Part shown: positions 44,647-55,276 of the stretch, one piece after another
How the letters are laid out: each line of letters opens with the position of its first letter
Position numbering within the stretch: position 1 is the stretch's first letter
From: Rana temporaria
Taxonomy: Eukaryota > Chordata > Amphibia > Anura > Ranidae
Assembly (NCBI RefSeq): GCF_905171775.1
Contig: NC_053495.1
Coordinates: 104,637,409 to 104,701,408 of the forward strand
Length of the DNA stretch: 64,000 nucleotides
Direction: 5' to 3'
Notes under the pieces: model-generated
Seen by the model: the letters and a program-made list of their open reading frames with translations, nothing else
What the model was told of the DNA's origin: nothing
Database searches by the model: none
Made by a program: the position numbers and the translations under genes

Positions 44647-46016
44647 TTAAAAGAGAAGTATGGGTCTTTTTTATTTTATTTGTGATTCATACTTACATAG
44701 GTGGATGGAGCATCAGGCCGATGCTGCATCTGTCCCCCGCCATCTCTGAACTAAGAACCGAGCCATCGAACAATGCTGATGGCTCGGTTTTCACAGATCC
44801 TTGAGAGGAGAGCTGCTGCCTGTCAGTCAGCATCTCTCCTCTCTGCTTCTCCACATTCACTGGATCGCTGAACTGTGGAGGGGCGGGTAGTGGCCATCTC
44901 AGTGTCTTAACAGCTCGCTGAGACACTGAGACTGCCATCAATTAACCCCCCTGGCGGTATTCCCAAGTGTGGCTCGGGGTAAGATTTCTGTACCAAAAGC
45001 GGTAACCCCGAGCCACACTCGGGATCGCCTCGCAGCAGCCACAGGCAGGTTTTACTTACCTTGTCCCTGGATCCTGCGACGCTGCCGCGCTGTGTGAGCG
45101 AGCGGTGTCTCCTCGCTCGATTCACAGTGTCCCTGTGCCGCTGATCTCCGTTCCCTGCGACGTTACGAGAACGGCGCCACATTCAAAAAAGTAAATAAAC
45201 ACATTACATACAGTATACTGTAATCTTACAGATTACAGTACTGTATGTAAAAAATACACACCCCCTTTGTCTCTAGTGGTCTGCCCAGTGTCCTGCATGT
45301 ACTTTTGTATAATAAAAACTTTTCTTTCTGCCTGCAAATTGTAGATTGTCCATAGCAACCAAAAACTGTCCCTTCATGTCAAAAGTGATTTTAGATCAGC
45401 TAGAAAACAGCGATAATGAATTAGAATCACTTGCAGAATTGAGCAATAGCGATTTGTGGGGAAATTTGTCATAAAAAAATTCAAGTAATGACAGCAACAA
45501 TTCTGCAACTGAGCAAATTTCAGTGATTTTGAGTTGATTATATTATTGAATATTTTTTATTATAATTATATTATTATTTGTTATAATTATTTATTATATT
45601 ATAATTTATGATTTTGTTTTTCAAACTTTTTCATACTCGAGATGTCTGCTAGACTCTTGTTCGGACAGATTTAAGTGAGTTATTCCTAAGGCCCCGTGCT
45701 CACGACCAAACATGTCTGCTGAAACTGGTCCGCGGACCAGTTTCAGCGGACATGTTCGATCGTGTGTAGGCAGTAACGGACAGGATTCCAGCAAACATTT
45801 GTCTGATAGACCGTTTCCCAACGAACAACAGTTTCCTGGTCTTGCTTTAAAACAGTCCGCTGGAACCGTGTCCGCTCGGACATGTTCGGTCGTCTGTACA
45901 CAAAAGCAGCGTACAAAAATCCCGCGCATGCTCAGTCAAAATGAGGAGACGGGAGCGCTCGTTCAGGTAAAACTCGCGTTTGTTTGGGATATGGTACATT
46001 CGTCATTTGAAAGCTT

Positions 46017-46105
46017 TTATTCTAGCAAGAGAACAATGTCTTAAAACGACGCAATAAACAACAGTTTATTGCGTCGTTTTATTCATTGTTCTCTTGCTAG
46101 AATAA
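46017..46105. repeat. Hairpin inside the Harbinger left region
   Basis: TTATTCTAGCAAGAGAACAA is followed by AAAACGACGCAATAAAC, a 4-base loop, and the reverse complement of both blocks. The arms are about 42 bp and differ by only a short indel between the blocks. Confidence 0.9.
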
Positions 46106-46504
46106 CCCCGTTCTCTTGCTGATGCAATTTTAACTGAGTTGTCCCATACTGAAATGTGACATTTCTTGCTTGTGATGTAATCATTTAAAAATGTTTTCTA
46201 GGCCAGACGTGTGTTTTTGTTGGTGGTCCTCCATTTTTTTCACTTTTATTTTTGTAAAGGAATGTTCATCTTATTTTTTTGGTGTGTTTCTAGTTATGTC
46301 ACCATTTTGTTCATTTTGTTATTACATGTTATATTTATTTTTTAGTGCATTTTTTTTTAATTTTTTAATTTTGGAATATTTAACCATGTTGGCACACCAA
46401 ATGTCCCCCCCCCCCCAAGGAGTTTGTGTCCTTTGTAAATGACCCATTGTATTTTTTTGTAATGTTTGCTGCCTAATAATCCCCACAGTATAACAAACAA
46501 TAGA

Positions 46505-46758
46505 CAGGTTTTCAAATGAAAGCAAAAAGCCATTTATTTTGGCAAATGTCATCCCAAAAAATAAACAGAACGGCAGCACTAGAACAGATAGAAAACTATA
46601 TGCAAACTTGCATTTCCAACATGGTAAAGGATAAACTACCAAACCTCAGGAGGCAAACAAAAAAATCTGATGAAGCAGCAGCACAGAACCAAAGGAACCC
46701 AAACTGTGGTAGTCCAAACAATATGTTCTTTGTGTGGAAGGTAATGGAAGGCAGGTAA
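46505..46758 (+). pseudogene. Inverted partial copy of the MADF exon
   Basis: The plus-strand frame reads AALEQIENYMQT, NMVKDKLPNLRR and KVMEGR. It matches the MADF exon on the opposite strand at 47535-47924 (AALEELANYMQT, NMVKDKLANLRS, KEMEGR). The core of the domain is partly deleted. It stops at 46758, directly abutting the stop codon of MADF exon 2 on the other strand, so it is a DNA-level inverted duplication within the transposon. Confidence 0.8.
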
Positions 46759-47277
46759 TCACCGTTTCCTCCTCTTTCCAGCCTTCCCTCCAGGCTGCCT
46801 TCCAGCGGATCTTACACAGGCTCTTGCAGGTGGGGTCGATGTGGCAGCAGGAGGATGGTGTTCAGCAAGTCGGGCCGGGTCACATAGCCCAGTGTCTGGG
46901 GTCAGCAGGTCCTTCTGCATCCACCAAAGGACCTGGTTGATCAGGGCCTTTGCCAGTCTTCTCTGCTCCTCCCCCCCTTCATTTAAATCGTGTGCCAAGG
47001 AGGCACTGTAGGCCTCTGTGGGGTTGAGGGGGGCCCTCATGATGGCGCTTGCCTCCTGGATCATGCGGAGGCTTGCCTCCTCCACAGGCCTCAACTGCCT
47101 CCTTCGGCCTGATGGCCTCACCTGGGGGGGAGAAGACTGGCTGGTGGTGGTTGTCCTGGGCGGGGGGACCTGCTGCAGGCCACTGGGCCCGGCCTCCTCC
47201 TGGCTGCCACTGACCCCGGCCTCCTCCTGGCTGACAGAGACGTGAGGATCTGCCACCTCCTGGCTGATCTCTTCTTC
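46759..47277 (-). pseudogene. Harbinger MADF protein, exon 2
   Basis: 173 codons including the TGA stop at 46759-46761. The acceptor TTTTTTTGACACAG lies just upstream of 47277 and joins exon 1 in phase 0. The peptide has an acidic/Gln-rich linker with EEAG repeats, then a helical C-terminal module (RMIQEASAIMRAPLNPTEAY to KALINQVLWWMQKD) and a basic tail (GGKAGKRRKR). The helical module could mediate protein-protein contact, as BESS-like regions do in MADF proteins; that role is inference. The exon is open by itself; the gene is broken in exon 1. Confidence 0.8.
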
Positions 47278-47534
47278 CTGTGTCAAAAAAAGGGACATGT
47301 TTTACTATTTTGCCAAATCAAAACACACACATTTTCATGTTTTTCTTTTAATATTTTTGGTTCATTATAACTTGAATAGACTCTCCTTCTGACCCCTGCA
47401 GTTGTCATCCCTGACACCTATTTGTCTGGCGACCTTTTTTTTTGGTTTTTCCAGCTTGGCTTTTCTTTTACAATATCAAGTCATTAATCCACCAATAATT
47501 ATTTACGCCAGAAATATATAGCAAACTACTATAC

Positions 47535-48008
47535 CTCCTCATCGAAGGGTGGCAGATCTGCCTCTCTGTCAGCCAGGCCCTCTTCTTCCGACTCTGCAGG
47601 GCTGTGGTCATCTGGGGAAGGTCCGCTGGAAGGTAGCGTGGAGGGAAGGTTGGAAGCAAGACTAGACATCGATTTCCTGCCCTCCATTTCCTTACGCAAA
47701 AAAGACATCTGTTTGTAATACCACAGTTTGGGTTCCTTTGCTTGTGTTGCTGCTGCTCCAGACTTTGTATATTTATTAGCTCTGTATGCTCTTCTATATG
47801 TGCTTCTCAGGTTGGCAAGTTTATCCTTCACCATGTTGGCAGTGCATCCTGGCACCCATGTTTGCATATAGTTTGCTAGCTCCTCTAGTGCTGCCGCTCG
47901 TAAATCTTTATTGCAATAGAACATGTTTTTGGAATTCTACAGGATGGGCGTGTCCTCAAATTTTTCCAGTAAGGCCTCTATTGCTTCCTTCGTTTGGAGG
48001 AGGTCCAT
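47535..48008 (-). pseudogene. Harbinger MADF-domain protein, exon 1, with nonsense codon
   Basis: The ATG at 48006-48008 opens a frame beginning MDLLQTKEAIEALLEKFED. A TAG at 47937-47939 (codon 24) lies where MADF domains usually carry Trp, so a TGG-to-TAG change is likely. The rest is open: AALEELANYMQTWVP, NMVKDKLANLRSTYRRAYR and KLWYYKQMSFLRKEMEG, which is the MADF fold (a Myb/SANT-related DNA-binding domain). An acidic Ser-rich segment follows to the donor GAG/GTATAG after 47535. Spliced length would be 330 aa. The likely role is binding transposon ends or guiding the nuclease. Confidence 0.85.
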
Positions 48009-48937
48009 TTCCCGGCCTTATTTGCTGATGTGATTTTGGAGTCTAGATTAGCAAAACATAAACCAAATAAAACTAGATATTAAAAAGGCTCAGCGTTGAC
48101 CTTGATATAATATGTGTCTCTAAATTTATGACCTATATAATTACAAACACAGTGTCTCTTGTTGTAAAAATGATGGCCAGCTCGGCCGCATTGGTTGTAC
48201 CAAACATTGATTTGCTACATGCAGACCCTTTGGTAACATTGCAGTAAATAATTTTAATATAGAAACATAAACAATGCTTACAAATGAGAGCATTCATCTA
48301 GGCACTCTTTCATGTGTAGATATCCTGCCCCTGAGCATGGATGACATAAAAGACACTTCCTAATGAACTCTGTACAACCAACACTGAACAATACTTTGCC
48401 TGATCTGAATACACCATTCAAAAAGATTTAAATGAGGTACAGCATTGTTCACATCTATATTTTGTGAGGTGTCCAAAAGCATTTGGATACCAAAATAACA
48501 TTGTGGTACTCAAGAGACAGAATAGCTTAAAAAGGGTGCAACCAACAGACCAAACCCCCATCCCATGGCTCTCCATTTTCTAGCCCTCTGCTGATCCCAT
48601 TTTGAATTTCCTTACCTTCCTGTCTCTCGCTCCTCGTTTCTCACGCTCGCCTAATTACCGCGTAACCTGCGTAATCACGGCGTGCGCCTTTTATACACTC
48701 CGCGTATGTATGAAACGCCGCCCTCGTCAGCTTTGCCATGCCCCTAATCAATGTGTTTCGGAAATATGGCGTTAACTGTGTATGTTCTGGAATCGCTCGA
48801 ATAGTCTCCGCGTAACCTACGTAAACACGTTGTTTGCATTCTCTACACTCCGCGTATGTATGAAACCCCGCCCTCGTCTCCGCCCATGGCAGAACATTTC
48901 CTCTTTTCCCCGCCCATAATCTCTGTGGGAAGGAAAG

Positions 48938-49264
48938 ATGGCGATGTCACACGAGCGGGCACGATGCTCTCAGGCCGCAAGTGAAGGGACAGAGGCAGGG
49001 ACATCCCGATCCAGGCAAAGAAGATATAAAGCCACTAATATGCGCTTCGACTAAATGGTGGAGTTATCATAGACTATGATGGTGAATTAGGGCCATACAA
49101 GACCCCTAACCGCCGAAAGGCACACATTATGGACAAGGTGGCGAGGAGAATGCAGAGGATGTTTGGGGTCACCAGGTCCAAAGAACAGCTCCGAAAACGC
49201 TGGTCCGACTTAAAATTGAGGGAGCCACATCAGATGAAGAAGATCCTTAAAATTCTGCGTAAAA
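48938..49264 (+). pseudogene. Harbinger Myb/SANT-like protein, exon 1, broken
   Basis: The ATG at 48938 starts a Ser/Arg-rich leader ending RRRYKATNMRFD-like sequence. A TAA at 49052-49054 and a frameshift nearby then interrupt. The domain continues in another frame with IIDYDGELGPYKTPNRRK, MDKVARRMQRMFGVTRSKEQ and LRKRWSDLKLRE, the typical Myb/SANT-like fold of Harbinger accessory proteins. The donor AAAA/GTAAGT follows 49264 in phase 1 and joins exon 2 at 58499. In known Harbingers the Myb-like protein binds the transposon ends and imports the nuclease into the nucleus. Confidence 0.85.
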
Positions 49265-49282
49265 GTAAGTTAATATTTTTGG

Positions 49283-49332
49283 GGAAAATATGGACAGGAT
49301 CTGTCTGGTCTAGATTATGACAACTAAAAAAA
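49283..49332 (+). repeat. Target duplication, left copy, flanking the Penelope-like insertion
   Basis: 50 bp repeated at 57831-57880 with one mismatch; the last 42 bp are identical (from TGGACAGGATCTGTCTGG to the A-run). Confidence 0.9.
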
Positions 49333-49594
49333 CGCACCTCATCCCAAAGTAGTGTGTAGAAGAGAAAAAGCAAAGGTGGGACTGTAGCGGTGCTGACAAT
49401 AAATAGCAAAATAATGGCATAAGTTTTAAATATTTATTAAAAAGAGAATAGTGGTGCATCAAGCTACATAGCACAGTGTAGGCCACACAGACAGGCCTAA
49501 CAAGTACAAAGATAACCTGATTATTAGCACAATCTTATAAAATTTCCAGCAACATAGAACAGGTAATATGCAAAGAGATCACAACCAGGTTGAT

Positions 49595-49632
49595 GAGACC
49601 CAATATATTTAGCCCGGATGGGCTTCTTCAGG
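49595..49632 (-). ncRNA. Decayed hammerhead-like motif in the Penelope-like 3' region
   Basis: The minus strand reads CTGAAGA, then AGCCC/GGGCT as stem II, then AAAT where GAAAC is expected, followed by a GGGTC cleavage-like triplet. The arrangement matches the hammerhead, but both core boxes carry substitutions, so it is probably inactive. Confidence 0.5.
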
Positions 49633-51277
49633 GGTATGGTTAAGATCGAAGTTCCGGTTCTAATGATGAAATACAGAAAATATATATTTATAAATACAGT
49701 AAGTACATACAGAGAAAAATGTATTCATTCTGCCAAAGCATACCACAAAGTGCCAACCTGCTGGTCCGGAAAGAAGAAAAAGAGAAGGGGTGACTGAGCA
49801 CCCTAGTCACTTTCTAAGTCAGATGGACAAGACCGCGTGACAGACGTTGTCGGCCAACATGGGAGGACGTAGATGGTGATAATCCACTGCCAGACAATGC
49901 CACAGGTGGAGGTCACAAAATCCCCGACCATAGGAGGAGAGGGGGTTCAGGGGGAGATGATGACCAGCTACGGAGAAGGAAATTAATTGCCATAGATATA
50001 TAGTTCATAAATACATCTAATTTATCATAAATAATGTAAGGAGAACTTCACTTACAGTGCTCAGGTGAGCATACATAGCATCTGTGGAATGACCACCTAT
50101 GATTAAGGCTGCAGGGTTCGTCAAGAGAAGCTTACAAGAACGCCAATTCAGACACAGGAATTCTATGGTCAGAAAAAGAAAAATGGTAAAAAAAGGGAGC
50201 TAAAGAAAAGGAAGGCAAGAAAATGTGTATATAAATAATAGTAAGCTGACTTAAATCTGACATTATATGGGACTTTAAGCATACAGCTGGTCCACATAGG
50301 TTAAGAAACCCATTCATTTAGAAAAGTCAGAACTCATATTTTAATAGAAGCAATGAACAAGAATCTAGAGATGAGTCAGAGTATAACAGGGAAATATACT
50401 TCAGCCCAGAATATATAGCAGGATAGTGTGAATTGAGTCCATCAAAAGTACCTGGTTAATCACAGCTCAGTAGCATAGGTCATTCCAGCAGGAGTGTACA
50501 GCACACTGAGGCTGCACACATAAGCCGGCTCCCTAAGTATCTCCCGCCCCTCCCACATGTCCGAGCGTCACAGGGGGCGCGGTCGGACGTGGGCGGACAA
50601 CTGATGTCAGTGCGCATGCGCCGGAAGGAGCGCAGGACAAAAGCTTACATTCCCCAGAAGCCCCAGTGGTGGTAGGCGGGGAGAGCCGAAAGCGCAACCA
50701 ATCCGGGCGTGCCGAGGGAGGGCACAGCCACAGGAGAGGGAGCACAGCCGGTGGATATGGATATTGACCACAAGCTAACGACAGAGAGGGGCAAGGCAGC
50801 CGATGGCATGGGCACATGTCCGCGAGCCACCCGGGAAGAACACCAACATAAAACGGGCTCACTGGAGTGAAGCCCTTGGGTGTCCATATGGAAGGGGAAA
50901 CAAACAAGGGCCAAACATCCGCAGCGGGGCCGAAAGGGATACTGGGATGCAGAGAGAAATAAACGCCCCCCAGTGGCAGAAAAAAACTAATGACAACATC
51001 AATAAAAAAACACATAATAAAGGTCCCATACATTTATTAAAAAAGGCAGGGACCAAGGCAGCTTCGAGGGACAGCAGGGTGGCAGTAGTGTATATGAAAT
51101 GGCAGAACGATTTACAAAAAATGGTGATTAATAGGTCAGAATATAGTACAAAGATCATTTTATCAAGAAAAAATTATAGGTCAAAAAATGACAAAACATC
51201 ATATCCAAATAGCTCATAATTGTAGAGAGGGTGCTATAGACCTTGGTAGCCCACAGTAATAGGATAAGGGAGGTTGG

Positions 51278-51372
51278 GGAAAAAGAAAAAAGAGGAGAAA
51301 AGAGGACAGGAAGAGAAGAAAAGAAAAGGAGGGATGGAAAAAAGGGGGGGAAAAAGGAAAAGGGGAAGGAAA
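51278..51372 (+). repeat. Polypurine tract in the Penelope-like 3' region
   Basis: About 95 bp of nearly pure A/G on the plus strand, a candidate triplex-forming stretch. Confidence 0.8.
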
Positions 51373-51561
51373 ATATGTCGTACACCAATGATGCAAGATG
51401 GAAGGCATCATGGGTTCTAAGCCAGGGTCCCCTGGCAATCAGTCAAGCATAGCATGGATAATACCTCCGCAAAGCCTCTGAGTAATGATACTTTCAACGA
51501 AGTAGGGGGAAAAAAAAAAAAATGTAAAAACAAACCACACTCAATGTAAAGAGTACCAGTC

Positions 51562-52422
51562 TTACAAAAAAGTTTTGTAGGTAATGTACTCATTTAACCC
51601 TGGGTACTGGGTGGCATTGAGAGATTGTATCCACTTAGTTTCAAGTTGTAGGAGGCTCCGATCTATGCCCCCACCCCTAATGTGTGTGGGCACGTGTTCC
51701 AGTGCGGAAAATTTGACCATGGTGGGTTCAAAATTATGCTCATCCCCAACATGACGGCTAATGGCCGTGGTGGGTAGTTTCTTCCGTATAGGTCCCATAT
51801 GGTCTGATATGCGTTTAAAAAATGGTCTTTTCGTCTTGCCCACATAGAAGCACCCACACAGGCATTTGGCCAGGTAGACCACGCCGATGGTTTGGCATGT
51901 GACCCGATGCCGAATAGTGTGGGTCCGTCCATTGGGTAACACAACAGTGGATCCACTAAGGATAAAGGGGCACATATTGCATCCCTTACAAGAGAAAGTT
52001 CCATTGACCACATAGTGAGAATCTTCCACAGGGTTGTGATGGCTCTGAACAAGCTTATCCCTTAACGAGGGTGCTCTACGGTAGGTAATTTCCGGTCGGT
52101 CCTTGATGTATTTGCTCACAGTATTGTCGGCCAACAAAAGAGGCCAGAACCTATCCAAGATTTCCCTAAACTGTACATGGCAGGTAGAGTATTGAGTGAG
52201 CAAACGGATTGGTTGCAGGGTATCCGCCTTCTTATTAGGGAAGATCAGATCCCTGCGGTCAATATTGGCTGCTCGATTATATGCCTTTTTAAGGATATTA
52301 TGGCTGTATCCTCTATCCCGCAATCGGGAGTATAGGTCCCTAGCAGCTATCTCATAGTCTTTGTTAAGAACACAGTTTCTTTTTAGTCTGATGTATTGAC
52401 TGTAGGGTATGCTTTTCACGAG
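51562..52422 (-). CDS. Penelope-like GIY-YIG endonuclease domain (downstream of in-frame stop)
   Basis: In frame with the RT ORF but separated from it by one TAG at 52423-52425. Counting from the GTG at 52417-52419 gives 285 aa. Cys144, Cys147 and Cys150 form a CxxCxxC cluster. The GIY-YIG core is GVVYLAKC (179-186) and FYVGKTKR (191-198), with Arg203 and His207 following at the expected spacing. A conserved C-terminal tail with LLQLETKWIQSLN is present. This nuclease nicks target DNA for reverse transcription. The TAG probably arose by mutation, since the homologous protein is one chain. Confidence 0.9.
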   Translation of the reverse strand, partial: LVKSIPYSQYIRLKRNCVLNKDYEIAARDLYSRLRDRGYSHNILKKAYNRAANIDRRDLIFPNKKADTLQPIRLLTQYSTCHVQFREILDRFWPLLLADNTVSKYIKDRPEITYRRAPSLRDKLVQSHHNPVEDSHYVVNGTFSCKGCNMCPFILSGSTVVLPNGRTHTIRHRVTCQTIGVVYLAKCLCGCFYVGKTKRPFFKRISDHMGPIRKKLPTTAISRHVGDEHNFEPTMVKFSALEHVPTHIRGGGIDRSLLQLETKWIQSLNATQYPGLNEYITYKTFL

Positions 52423-53943
52423 CTATTTGGGATGGCCACTGGAGGCATGCAAAATCGTATTGCCAGATGATGGTTTCCGATAAAGGGAGGAGTATATAAC
52501 TCCATCGGAGCCAATAGAGATGGTAAGGTCCAGGAAATTAATGGATTTAAGACTACAGTCCATGGTAAATTTCAGATTATAGGTATTGTTGGCTAGTACA
52601 TTCATAAATTGTTCGAGTTCTGATCTGGTCCCCGACCATAGCAATAGAACGTCATCAATGTATCTGTACCACGCAATCACGTGGAACAGATACATCGAGG
52701 AATCATCACTGGAAAATAGTTCCTTCTCCCACCCCCCCAGGTACAGGTTGGCATACGATGGGGCACACTTAGTCCCCATCGCAACCCCCTGCACCTGGAG
52801 GTAGTGGGAGAGTCCAAACATAAAAACGTTTCTAGTAAGGATAAACTTAAGTAGATCTAGGATGAATAAGTTATACGGTTGAGCCTGGTCGCCTTTATCT
52901 CTGAGAATTTTTCCCACAACTTCAATACCCCTATCATGGGGAATAGCGTTGTACAGACTTTCAATATCAATGGCCACTAGCCAGGTGTCTGGTGGGACTG
53001 AGATACCATCAATGGTTTGTAAAAGGTCAATGGTGTCCTTGATATACGAGGTTAAGGCAACAACGTGAGGACGAAGATAATTATCGACCAACGAGCTTGC
53101 GTTTTCCGTGAGGCCAGCACATCCAGATACTATGGGTCTCCCTGGTGGACACGTAAGGGACTTATGTATCTTGGGTAAGGCGTACATAGTGGGAACCCTA
53201 GGTTCCTGGGTGTTAAGAAAATTCCACGTATCCTTGTCAATCAAGCCATGATGGTAGGCTCGGGTGATCAGGGAGTAGTATTCATTATTAAATTTCAAAA
53301 TCGCAGACTGGGAAATAGGACAATACCAGTCCGTGTTTTCGAGAATTTTAATGCACATACGTTCATAGTCATGGACATCCATGACTACCACGTTACCCCC
53401 TTTGTCGGAGGGTTTAATAATTATAGATCGATTGCTCTGAAGGTTTTTCAAGGCCTGTCGCTGTTTAAAGGTAAGATTTTGAGTGTTATTGGAAAGATCA
53501 AGTTTTTCTATTTCCTTGGTAGTCTGTTGGACAAACGACCAAATACTGGGATTTTTGTTTAGAAGAGGAAAGTTTTGCGATTTCGGCTTATAAGAAAAAG
53601 GTGGAGGGAAGGTGACCTCAGGGGCACAAATTTCCTTAATGGGTGGCACCAAAGGGGTTTCATCATCAACATGACCCTCCTCCCATAATTCCATGAGAGT
53701 TTCAATAGCTTGTATCTCATCAGCATCTTTTTTAAGCTGTTCAAAAGTAACGATGTATGAATCAGTGGACGATTTGCTGTAGATAACCTTAAACATTAAT
53801 TTGCGAGCAAAAAGGTAAATATCCTTAGTTAACTGGAATTTATCACCTGCTGTAGATGGACAGAAGGTGAGTCCCAGCTTAAGGACATCAATTTCATGTC
53901 TGCTGAGTTGAGCAGATGATAAATTGATGACCTTGAGATCCAA
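52423..53943 (-). CDS. Penelope-like reverse transcriptase
   Basis: 506 codons before the TAG at 52423-52425. The N-terminal motif VINLSSAQLS is typical of the class. RT motifs are IIIKPSDKGGNVVVMD (174-189), VAIDIESLYNAIP (323-335, catalytic Asp326), QGVAMGTKCAPSYANL (385-400) and YIDD (428-431), then INFLDLTIS. The frame stays open upstream of 53943 with no ATG and overlaps the end of ORF1 by about 40 nt, so translation probably starts by frameshift or reinitiation from ORF1. Penelope-like RTs are the retroelement relatives closest to telomerase. Confidence 0.92.
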   Translation of the reverse strand: MDLKVINLSSAQLSRHEIDVLKLGLTFCPSTAGDKFQLTKDIYLFARKLMFKVIYSKSSTDSYIVTFEQLKKDADEIQAIETLMELWEEGHVDDETPLVPPIKEICAPEVTFPPPFSYKPKSQNFPLLNKNPSIWSFVQQTTKEIEKLDLSNNTQNLTFKQRQALKNLQSNRSIIIKPSDKGGNVVVMDVHDYERMCIKILENTDWYCPISQSAILKFNNEYYSLITRAYHHGLIDKDTWNFLNTQEPRVPTMYALPKIHKSLTCPPGRPIVSGCAGLTENASSLVDNYLRPHVVALTSYIKDTIDLLQTIDGISVPPDTWLVAIDIESLYNAIPHDRGIEVVGKILRDKGDQAQPYNLFILDLLKFILTRNVFMFGLSHYLQVQGVAMGTKCAPSYANLYLGGWEKELFSSDDSSMYLFHVIAWYRYIDDVLLLWSGTRSELEQFMNVLANNTYNLKFTMDCSLKSINFLDLTISIGSDGVIYSSLYRKPSSGNTILHASSGHPK

Positions 53944-53954
53944 TGCAGGTGCAT

Positions 53955-55004
53955 CTATTTCGTCAGCGGTATTGGAGTGGATGACAGGTCCACTGGCTTG
54001 ACTAAAAAAATAGGTGCAATCTTAGGATCCACATTGGCCAAACTCTGGGGAAAAAGTGAAGGTAGGTGTAAAGATATATTCGATTCGCTTACCCGTCTCA
54101 TCGGGGTGGTGTTGGTTGCCATAGATAAGGGCGACGCTTGTGCCGAAGCCCGTGAGGAGTGCACTATTGTAGAATTAGTTACCTGTGGCGTGTCAGGATG
54201 CAGAATTCGCGACAAGGAAGATGGTCGAAAATTATCTGGAATAGAGGAATTAGTGGGTAGGCGCTTAGTAGTATTAGGTCCAGTTTGAGATAAAGATTCA
54301 GATGAGGCAGATTTACGATCGCTTTTACGTTTCCTCGGAAAACGATCGTGAGACATTTCTCGGTACACTGTTGACTGACTCGATGCTGTTGAGGACAAAG
54401 ATGTAACATTAGGTATATTGGTCATATTCGTGGGCATATTACGTGCGGGTGGATAGGCTGTAGGTTTGTTAAATGTAGGCTGATTCCATTTATAGGCATA
54501 TTTGTTGTCGTATGCAGCTTTATCCCTTAAGTATTTACCTTCCTTCATATTAATTAGATCGGTAGTGTATTCTTCTAAATGTTCTTTTAGGGATCTTTCC
54601 CTTTCAATAAATAGGGGATTAGATACGGATAGTACAAGTTCAATATACCAATCATTAACCTGGGCGTCCAGATCTTTGAGTTCAGTGTCATATTGGTTAC
54701 AGAGGATGTTCATCATTTCGAATGAACATGTCTGTAAATTTTGCTCCCATCTGAGTTTAAGCGTGTCATCTACCTTTTTGAGATTAGGGAATATTTGTAT
54801 TCTTAGACCAAATGGTGTGATCTGATTTTCAACGTATTTGGTGAAATATTGTTTGTGCCAAAACACTCTAACCTTCTTTTCCAGAAGTCGCTGGAGTCTC
54901 GAAAAAGCTCTATCCAATTCAGGTATAGTTATATCAGCGTTGTTGTTGCTGGATTGGATCTTGAGCATAAATCCTTCCCAGGCGGCACCACGAAAGTCTG
55001 CCAT
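53955..55004 (-). CDS. Penelope-like ORF1 protein (349 aa)
   Basis: It starts MADFRGAAWEGFMLK and is intact to the TAG at 53955-53957. The first ~170 residues are predicted to be largely helical and charged (FSRLQRLLEKKVRVFW, ERERSLKEHLEEYTTDL), suggesting coiled-coil assembly. The remainder is Ser/Thr/Pro/Asn-rich with a basic patch (PRKRKSDRKS) and looks disordered. I do not recognise a named domain. By position it should be the accessory, possibly RNA-binding, ORF of this Penelope-like element. Its last codons overlap the RT frame. Confidence 0.8.
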   Translation of the reverse strand: MADFRGAAWEGFMLKIQSSNNNADITIPELDRAFSRLQRLLEKKVRVFWHKQYFTKYVENQITPFGLRIQIFPNLKKVDDTLKLRWEQNLQTCSFEMMNILCNQYDTELKDLDAQVNDWYIELVLSVSNPLFIERERSLKEHLEEYTTDLINMKEGKYLRDKAAYDNKYAYKWNQPTFNKPTAYPPARNMPTNMTNIPNVTSLSSTASSQSTVYREMSHDRFPRKRKSDRKSASSESLSQTGPNTTKRLPTNSSIPDNFRPSSLSRILHPDTPQVTNSTIVHSSRASAQASPLSMATNTTPMRRVSESNISLHLPSLFPQSLANVDPKIAPIFLVKPVDLSSTPIPLTK

Positions 55005-55276
55005 GCTGAAGACAAGTGATAGCCTAACAGTAACCCAGCAAAGAAAATACAGACAATATCAACAGAAAAACAAAAAACAATTACAGAGCAAGGCACTGCA
55101 AAAAAGGGGGATAGCTAAAGGGGCGGTGGCAGTGAAGCAGCACAAAATGTTGCATATACTGTCAGCAAAGGAGAAAGGGGAAAGTGGGCAGGGGGCTAAC
55201 CATTGGATAACAGAGACTAGCTCTGAAAAAGAGTATCTTTAATATATTAAGCAGTACACATAATAACAGTTTCATA

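Noticed and set aside
45690..45910. A separate small MITE at the Harbinger left end
   Set aside because: GTCGTCTGTACACAAAAG near 45890 resembles a degenerate terminus, but there is no flanking duplication. The far end at 62874 matches better, with identical TAA duplications.
50533..51438. ORFs of 70-166 aa in the Penelope-like 3' region
   Set aside because: Low-complexity (Phe/Ser/Pro-rich) and opposite-strand overlaps caused by a polypurine tract and GC-rich sequence. No domain visible.
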